Shown here piece by piece: positions 57,402 through 64,000 of a stretch of 64,000 nt of DNA (position 1 is its first letter; the number at the start of each line of letters is the position of its first letter). The translations under genes were made by a program, and so were the position numbers. The notes below the pieces were generated by a model. It did no database searches. It saw only the letters and a program-made list of their open reading frames with translations, and was not told the origin of the DNA. This stretch comes from Blattamonas nauphoetae (Eukaryota > Preaxostyla > Oxymonadida): the NCBI GenBank assembly GCA_033064195.1, contig JARBJD010000184.1:83318-147317 (forward strand), read 5' to 3'.

Positions 57402-59090
57402 AAATACTGAAAATCTATTTTTGACCACAAATCACTGAAATCCAACATGATAACCATTTCGAAAAATTCTGAAAAAAATTCTAAAATCTCGGGGACACTG
57501 TCGGTCCTCGATCAAGACAATCCTGATGAAAATCGGTTGAGAATTCGTCGAGCTGCGTACCGAACTTAGGTCCAAAAAGTGACCAAAAAAGTCGATGTTC
57601 GGATTTTGCTACTATGAACTGCTTTATGGCTCAAATTGTGTTCAAACACGTTCTAAAATTACGAAATTGATGTTGATAGGTGAAATTTTATGAAAAAAGC
57701 ACTTTTGAAAAAAAAGTTTGATCCGACCCCACAACATATTTTGAAAATGACAAAATTTTTAAGGAGGAGAAAGTGACGTCTCGCTCTTCTCCAACACGTC
57801 ACTTTTCGCCCTCTGATGGTCTCCGTAGGTGTCAAAACGATAGTGGACAGGTATTCGCGTCATTCGGTTCTGACGATCCTCGACACACGATCGTTTTCAC
57901 AATTTTTTGTCAATTTTCATTTCTCATTGATTTCACGTCAACCACTTCACAATCGCACTCAAGCGACGCTTTTTTGAGAATTCTGGTTGTACATCACCTA
58001 TAGTTCGCTCTGGAGGGTCGGTTTTTCGATCACACTTGTGACGACACATTTGCACCAACATTTTGACACTATGGATTTTTTGATCCGATTTTCACTGCAA
58101 ATCCTTCTTTCTCACGGTATGAGTGAGATGTGCTCAAATTTTGAGGAGATTTTGTCGGATAGTTCTCCCATACAGTCACTTTTTCATGTTTTCACTTCTC
58201 AACTTTTGACCGTTTTTGTCACTTCAAAACCGACTGTAGTCCCTTTCATTTCATCACTTTTGCTCCCCATTTCACCTCGAATTAGTTCATCATTCCTCTT
58301 CATTTTGCTCATCTCACTTCCATTTTGTGGGCCGTTCTCACTTCACTAGCACATCATTTTAGTCAACTTTTCATCAACTTTTTATCAAAAACAGAGTAAA
58401 AGAAAGCGAAACAACCAACAATGAAACGGGCAAGTCTGAAACTGAGAGTGAAAATGACGATCGTGAAAATGACGTGAAATGTGACACCAATAGTGAAAAT
58501 GTCGCTTGTGTTCCGGTTTTTCTCTCTTAAAAACAACGAAAATGATTCAAAAATGTTCGTGAAATGATGAAGATTACGGAAAAATTCCGAGATATGAAGT
58601 GAGCCGTTGAATGGCGGATCTCTGCAAAAGTCCGGAAAACTCAGTAAACGAGAATTAGTGTGTTGAATTGGAGAAAAAGTTTAGTTGAAAGAAACATGAA
58701 TGAAGTGGATATTATGGATAAACAACGAAAAAATGAAGACTGAAGTGAGGTCAAAAATGAAACAATAACTAGTGAAAATGAAGTGACAATTCAATCAAAA
58801 ACGAGTTAAACAGAGCTGAAAAAAGAGAGAAATGAGAGTGACATACTCGTTTTTACGTAAATGTACCGAGATCTGGACCCGGTTGTGAAACCTCAAATAT
58901 CTCTGCAAAAGTCCGGAATCTTCAAAAAACGGAGCATACCATGATGATCCTGGACATCAGAAGAATCCGAAACGCACAGAATCGGAACGAAACAAGCACT
59001 CTTGAGAAATGAGTGATCGAACCCATTGATCCTCGATCTGAGACTCAAAATCCAGAACTGAGAAAACAACGAATGAAACTTTATTTTTGA
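57402..59090. other. no recognisable gene
   Basis: A 1.7-kb AT-rich interval with short frames. A pyrimidine-rich frame at 57773-58349 has no motif. The word TGATCGAACCCATTGATC near 59010 is shared with 5971-5988, perhaps by chance. Confidence 0.4.
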
Positions 59091-59109
59091 ATTTTTTAAT
59101 TTGTATTAA
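59091..59109 (+). promoter_or_regulatory. promoter-like motif, copy 4
   Basis: TTTTTTAATTTGTATTAA directly before the ATG at 59110, identical to copy 1 over 18 bases. Confidence 0.65.
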
Positions 59110-59499
59110 ATGAATCCAACTGCGATGTACAAGGAAAGACGTCGAGTATGTTCAGAACAAGCATTAATTGAATCAATGAGAGAAGAGAACTGTACGCTGG
59201 TCTCTGAGTATGTCAGAAATAATGTGCCGGTGACGTATGTTCATGAGGGAGTTGAATGGAGAATAAAACCAAAGTTGTGGAATCAAAGAAACAGACCTCA
59301 CTTGTCAAAACGTCGACACTACACTCAATCATTCGTCGAAAATGAACTGAAGAAATACAATTGTGAACTCGTTGGTGAGTACACGAAAGTTCTGGTTCCA
59401 TTCACCTATAGAGAGATTGGTGGAAGTGAAGTGTTCAGAATTAGACTTGATGCATGGCTGACTGCTAAGAAAAAACCCCATCTGAGAAAACAGAAATAA
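59110..59499 (+). CDS. two-repeat small protein of the Polinton-like block, copy 2
   Basis: 129 residues, same length as copy 1 and similar throughout: NCTLVSEYVRNNVPVTYVHE and VEWRIKPKLW in unit 1, NCELVGEYTKV and FRIRLDAWL in unit 2, ending PHLRKQK. Both copies stand 43 bp before a polymerase gene and are preceded by the same motif, so block [small protein + polymerase] has been duplicated. Both frames are intact although both polymerases are broken, so the small protein may be under separate selection or the polymerase lesions may be recent. Confidence 0.75.
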   Translation: MNPTAMYKERRRVCSEQALIESMREENCTLVSEYVRNNVPVTYVHEGVEWRIKPKLWNQRNRPHLSKRRHYTQSFVENELKKYNCELVGEYTKVLVPFTYREIGGSEVFRIRLDAWLTAKKKPHLRKQK

Positions 59500-59523
59500 A
59501 CGCTCAACTTTTTTTATTTTCGG

Positions 59524-59542
59524 ATTTTTTAATTTGTAGTAA
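59524..59542 (+). promoter_or_regulatory. promoter-like motif, copy 5
   Basis: TTTTTTAATTTGTAGTAA directly before the ATG at 59543. The stop of the preceding gene lies only 43 bp upstream, so the motif fills much of the gap. Confidence 0.65.
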
Positions 59543-62500
59543 ATGGCACTGCTAAAACCAGTCAAGGAAAGAATTCAAGAAATTCGAGATCTCTTTCCGA
59601 ATGCACAATTTCAATTTAGTGATGGTCGAACGTATATTCCAGACAGCAAAAATTATCAACATCATCGTTCATTTCTCCTGAATATGCTACAACACACAGA
59701 TCTCGAGTTTCCACATCCAATAAAGAATCTCGATCTCAATCTCATTCCAGATTTTATTGAACAAGTGAAACTTCGACAACAGATGGCGTCTGAAGATCGA
59801 CTTGCTCACCGAATGATTGTTGAGAACATGAAAGCTAATCCAAGAGTGAACAAAGATGAACTGAAAAAGCAAGTGTTCAGAATGACGTGGAAACTGAAAT
59901 CAATTGAAGAGAAACTGATGGATCATTGGATGAAGAATCTGTTGATCATTCAGAAGAAAAATGAACAAATGGAAAAAAGAGAAGTACAGACATTTGATGG
60001 ATTTGAAGAATGCATATTACTTGCTGAACCGCGTGACAAAGTAGCATTCAATTCTTGTCTCATGGATGCACGAAGGAAGTTCAAAAAGAATGAAGTCGAG
60101 AAGGTTGAAGATAATGGAAAACCATATCAGTTGTACTTCCACAATCATCTGAAGAATGTCGAGGAAATCACAACCTTCATCAAAGCAGTGTTCGACAAAG
60201 AGAAGGATCATCCCTTCAAGATCAGTCTTGACTTTGGAAAGATTATTGAGAGGAAAGATAAAGATGAGACAACTTACAAAGACTTCAGACCAGAATTGGA
60301 GAACACATCAAAGAGTTTCCCAACGGTGATCAGAAGTTCAGGAGACATCAATGAGTATTCGAAGTATGCAATCAATCTTATCAAAGAATCTCAAGAGAGA
60401 ACACTGATGGATACGAAGACAATGTATATTGCATTCCACTCAATTCTGGTTGCAGTCTATCGATTCCCAGTTGCATGAAAAGCAAATGTGATTCTCACTG
60501 AACACATCAAAACGAGAAACGTTCGGTACATCGATTCTGAGTTCAACATCTGCTTCTTTCAATCATTGTCGTTCCTCACCCTTCCTGAGGTTCCAAAGAA
60601 GAAAATATCAAACAATATGAGGAACGTTGAAGCAAAAAGGTTGTTCGCAGAATCAATGAATCTGACTCACCTAACGCCACATCATCTTATTGAGCACTTG
60701 CGCAATTATCCCGGATTTGATATTGCTTGTGATTTGGAGAAAGAAATGATTAGACACAACATAACAGTTCACATTTATGAATACGACGAGGACAAGAAGA
60801 AGTATTTCCTCAGTCAATCATATGTCAACGAAAATGATGATGCAAGAGTTCTCCCACTTCTGATGATTCCACTCACTGCAACTCTCGTTCATGTCATGTT
60901 CATTGTTGATCCTGAGAAAATCACTGGATATAAACTCTGTCCGTATTGTCAGTCAAGAGGATTCCAAGTCAAGGATTCTCACTTCAAGACATACTACGAG
61001 AAGCATCTCAAAGAGTGCAAAGAACTTGATGGAAAACATGTGAAGAAGATCTCCCTTGACAAAACACCACGACCGTATGTTCCACATATTCTCAACAATA
61101 GAACTTATGAATTTCTGATGGCACATAAGAGACAAGACGAATTCAAACCAACACAATACTACATCACTTACGATTTCGAAACAATGGAAGATCTCATTCT
61201 TGACGATCTCTTCTCGGATGACAATACTCAACTGATCTCACACTTGAAACCTCTCTCTGTTGCATCAGCAATTAAGACCAAATCAGGAGTGAAGTCAATC
61301 TACTTTGATCTTCGAGATGGAAAAGACTTTGTGAAGCAATGGATCAGAGAACTCTTCACATTTGCAGAGACAGTTCGAGATGACAACTACTACGAAGACC
61401 CTGAAATTCCCTCACAAAATGAAGTCAGTGTGATTGGATTCAACAGTTCCAGATTCGACATCAATCTCATCTTCCGTGATCTTGTTGACAAAGATTGGAA
61501 AGTGGTGAGCTTCCTTGGATCAACAACAAAGTACAAACAAGTTCTGATCAGACATGAAAGATCACAACAGGTGCTTCGGTTCATCGACATGATGTCGTAC
61601 ACAGGACCAATGACATTGGATAATGCAGTCAAAGCCTTTGGAGGAAAGACCACTCTTCAGAAATCATTCTTCGCTTACGAATCGTTTGATTCATCAGACT
61701 ACCACACAGTGCTGAGCAAACAAGAACCATTCTCAAAATATGAATTCTATTCCAGTCTGAACAACAGTGAAATGTCCGACAGCGATTACCAAATGTACCT
61801 TGATGATTGGAACAAACAAGGATTCAAAAACAGATGGGATTACCTCAAGTTCTACAACATCAGAGACGTCGAATGTATGATTGCTCCGTTGGATAATCTG
61901 ATTGATCTGAACTTCCAATACAAAGTGGACATGTTGCACAATCTCTCATTGTCCGCCAATGCTTCTGCAATCAAGTATGCTTGTGCCTACAAGGACTTTG
62001 TTATTGATGATGATTTCAATGGAGTGGATCAATCTGGTGAAATAAAAATCACGAAACAATACTGGAAGTACAAGGTTGCATCGTACATTTATCAAGACCA
62101 GAAAGCTCATCGCAATACTACCAACAATGTCACTGAAGCAGACTATGATTGGTTCGTTCAACAGTGCAAGAGAGTGTGCTATATCTGCAAGAGTCACTTC
62201 TCACAAGCAGTTCGACCAACACTGGATAGAATCGACAATTCGAAAGGACATTCAAAAGAGAACGTGAAGATCTGCTGTGACTACTGCAACACATACAAGT
62301 CAGACAAGGATGAACATCTCACTCGATTAAGAATTCAACTGAAGAAGTACTGCATCTGGAAATCACTACCAATGACTCTGACACATGAGCAGACCTATCA
62401 CAAACTGAGAGCAGCAGTGACTGGTGGATTATCGAATGTTCAACATCGACAGAACATCAAAGATGTGACCCCAATCAATCACTTCACATATGAAGATGGA

Positions 62501-63870
62501 AAAGTTATCTCCAAGGACACAGAACACAAAATGACTCACGTCTGTGGTGTTGATTTCAATTCACTTTATCCAAGTGCTTTCTCATCAATCAAGAACAAGA
62601 ACAATCCATACACCAAACACAGAATGTACATGCCAGGAAGATGTTTGTACACAGCCACAGGAGATAAAGAATGTCGGGAGATCATTGAGAACAAGAATCA
62701 GAAGACACTGTTCGTTGCAGAATTAAAAGGACACATCGATGAAAAGTACATCAATGATTTCATTAACTTCCCACCAATCTTCAGGAACATCGTTGTCAAT
62801 ACAACAGAAGAAAACATTGGAGAGAAGACATATTCGTTGATGAAGAAACATGGATTGAAGACTGATGACAAGCAAAGGAAGCTGACCCAACTCTTGAGCA
62901 CACACGATCAGTATATGTTCTTTTCGACATACTATCTGTGGTTCCTCATCGACTATTGCCACTTCATTATTGATGACATTAAGAGTGTGATAGTGTTCTC
63001 GAGACATGCAGGATTTGAACCATTTGTGACATCATTCATGAATGATCGAATAGAAGCAATGAAGGTTGGAAACAAAGGAAAAGAACAGTTCTGTAAGACC
63101 AACTTGAATGGGAGTTACGGATATGATGGAATGAACACTGAGAAATACAACTCAATCACAATCTGCAATGAGAAGAGAACATATTTGAAACAGATGATGA
63201 AAGGATTTGTAGCGACAAGAGAGATCAATGAGGACAACTACATCGTGATTGAAGACAGAGAGAAAGCATCATGCAAGACATGTCTGCAGGAAGCAGTATT
63301 CACTCGACAATGCGAAGTTCTGGTATCTGAATTTCATCTACAACTTCATGGCCAAGTGCCTAGACATGAACAAGATTCACTTCTGAGGGAGATACTGACT
63401 CTGCTTACTGGGCAAAGAGATCCAAATGCTGGAATTCATCAACCAAACACGTGATTGCTGACAAGGAATTCTATGATGCACACAAATATGAATGGTTTCC
63501 CATTCCTGAAAAGGTGTCGATGATGAGAAGAAACTGCTAGGACTAGCAATTGAAAAGGAAGGTGTGAAGATGATCTGTCTTGCACCCAAATGTTTACTCG
63601 TTTCGATGAGAATGCAAAAGTCATTAAAGAAACAAATATCACGAGGACGATTATGAAGGTCTCAATGGAGGAAAACTGTGACTACCACCTTGAACTTCAC
63701 CGTAAAACGGTTCAAGCATCAGTATGATGCGTTTTAGACATAGAAGAATCGTGGAGCGATGGGATGATACAGTACCGATTGGAGCATGAAAATACAACAA
63801 CAGAAACTCAGTCCCAGTGGAATCCATCTGAAAGCAATCGTACTTGAAATGAATCGTGTCCTCCATTCAT
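59543..63870 (+). pseudogene. Polinton-type DNA polymerase B, copy B (full length, nonsense codon and frameshifts)
   Basis: Starts at the ATG after the promoter-like motif. An in-frame TGA at 60476-60478 replaces the GGA (Gly) of copy A; the frame then continues to 63454. Order: Lys/Glu-rich N-terminus; OTU-like segment (FNICFFQSLSFLTLP, about 60540-60590; LVHVMFIVD, about 60885); zinc finger CPYC...H...C; exonuclease I YDFETMED (about 61168), II FNSSRFD (about 61439), III YNIRDVE (about 61855); HNH-like module with CYIC, LDRIDNSKGHSKENV and CCDYCNTYK (62178-62305); polymerase A DFNSLYPS (about 62552), B KTNLNGSYGYD (about 63097). Motif C, GDTDSAYW, lies at 63388-63411 in another frame after two frame changes (near 63300 and 63385). 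Decayed C-terminal homology extends to about 63870. Confidence 0.88.
62150..62330 (+). other. HNH-like zinc module inside polymerase copy B
   Basis: Between the third exonuclease motif and polymerase motif A lies C-x2-C (CYIC), then PTLDRIDNSKGHS, then C-x2-C-N (CDYCN) with K-x-D. This is the order of an HNH nuclease (Cys pair, DR.DN..GH, N, Cys pair). The catalytic His of GH and the Asp/Asn positions are present. It may be a nuclease or only a structural zinc site. Confidence 0.7.
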
Positions 63871-64000
63871 TCATGGACGAAGTCACTGATTTTATACCAA
63901 CAAAACACAAACTTTATTTTGAATAATGAAATACTTTTGACAGATTAATAATTTAGTGAATAGGACTTCTTCGGTAATACAGCATTCCAAAACGAAATAG
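63871..64000. other. no gene visible to window end
   Basis: AT-rich sequence after the decayed polymerase C-terminus. Nothing recognisable. Confidence 0.4.

Noticed and set aside
57773-58349. Pyrimidine-rich ORFs between the polymerase blocks
   Set aside because: Composition-driven frames with no motif and no promoter-like block before them.
55960-60478. Variant genetic code (TAG or TGA read as amino acid) to explain in-frame stops in the polymerases
   Set aside because: The TAG stands opposite AAG (Lys) and the TGA opposite GGA (Gly) in the other copy, each a single-base change. The other stops in this region behave normally, so simple nonsense mutations are more likely.
60488-63454. Independent polymerase gene starting at 60488
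   Set aside because: The apparent start is a GTG just after the TGA at 60476-60478. The frame is the same as that of the gene starting at 59543, so it is the second half of one broken gene.

Overview
The window looks like a piece of a microbial eukaryote (protist) chromosome dominated by mobile DNA. Host-type genes are sparse, a transposase gene carries introns of 33 and about 38 nt, and there are satellites, TIR elements, DDE transposases, a DIRS-like retroelement and a virus-like Polinton/Maverick block. An oxymonad/Preaxostyla-type flagellate would fit (Polinton-rich, short introns), but no ribosomal or other marker gene is present to prove it.

Layout. 0-2.2 kb (minus): a DIRS-like retroelement running off the left edge, with an SR-rich gag-like frame that overlaps the reverse transcriptase. 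4.5-6.3 kb: a 1.73-kb TIR element with a TA target duplication. 8.3-11.5 and 16.0-18.9 kb: two arrays of a 14-bp satellite. Between them lie decayed coding sequence, a minisatellite and a hairpin-forming flank sequence. 19.7-23.3 kb (minus): decayed genes and a broken pogo/Tigger-type transposase. 24.6-25.4 kb: a G-rich minisatellite, followed by a minus-strand Ser/Thr-rich ORF. 29.3-32.9 kb (plus): low-complexity coding sequence in several frames. 36.6-37.3 kb: two complete MITEs back to back, immediately followed by a spliced DDE-like transposase gene. 40.5-44.5 kb (plus): a probable ubiquitin-specific protease gene. 46.1-47.3 kb: a pogo-like transposase carrying LAGLIDADG-like motifs. 49.5-50.1 kb: a 597-bp MITE.

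The most interesting part is 50.2-64 kb, a decaying Polinton-like (virus-like) region. It holds a fibre-like protein with a C-terminal S74 intramolecular chaperone, two unidentified proteins that end in the same motif at their stop codons, three short proteins built from a repeated ~45-residue domain, and two copies of a protein-primed-type family B DNA polymerase. The intact parts of the polymerase include an OTU-like segment, a zinc finger, the three exonuclease motifs, an HNH-like zinc module and polymerase motifs A and B. Five of these genes share a promoter-like sequence abutting the ATG. Both polymerase copies are broken (nonsense codons, truncation, frameshifts), so the element looks inactive as it stands.

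The domain calls come from motif reading by eye. Host-gene models are uncertain because introns cannot be placed reliably. Many very long frames in the satellites are not genes.
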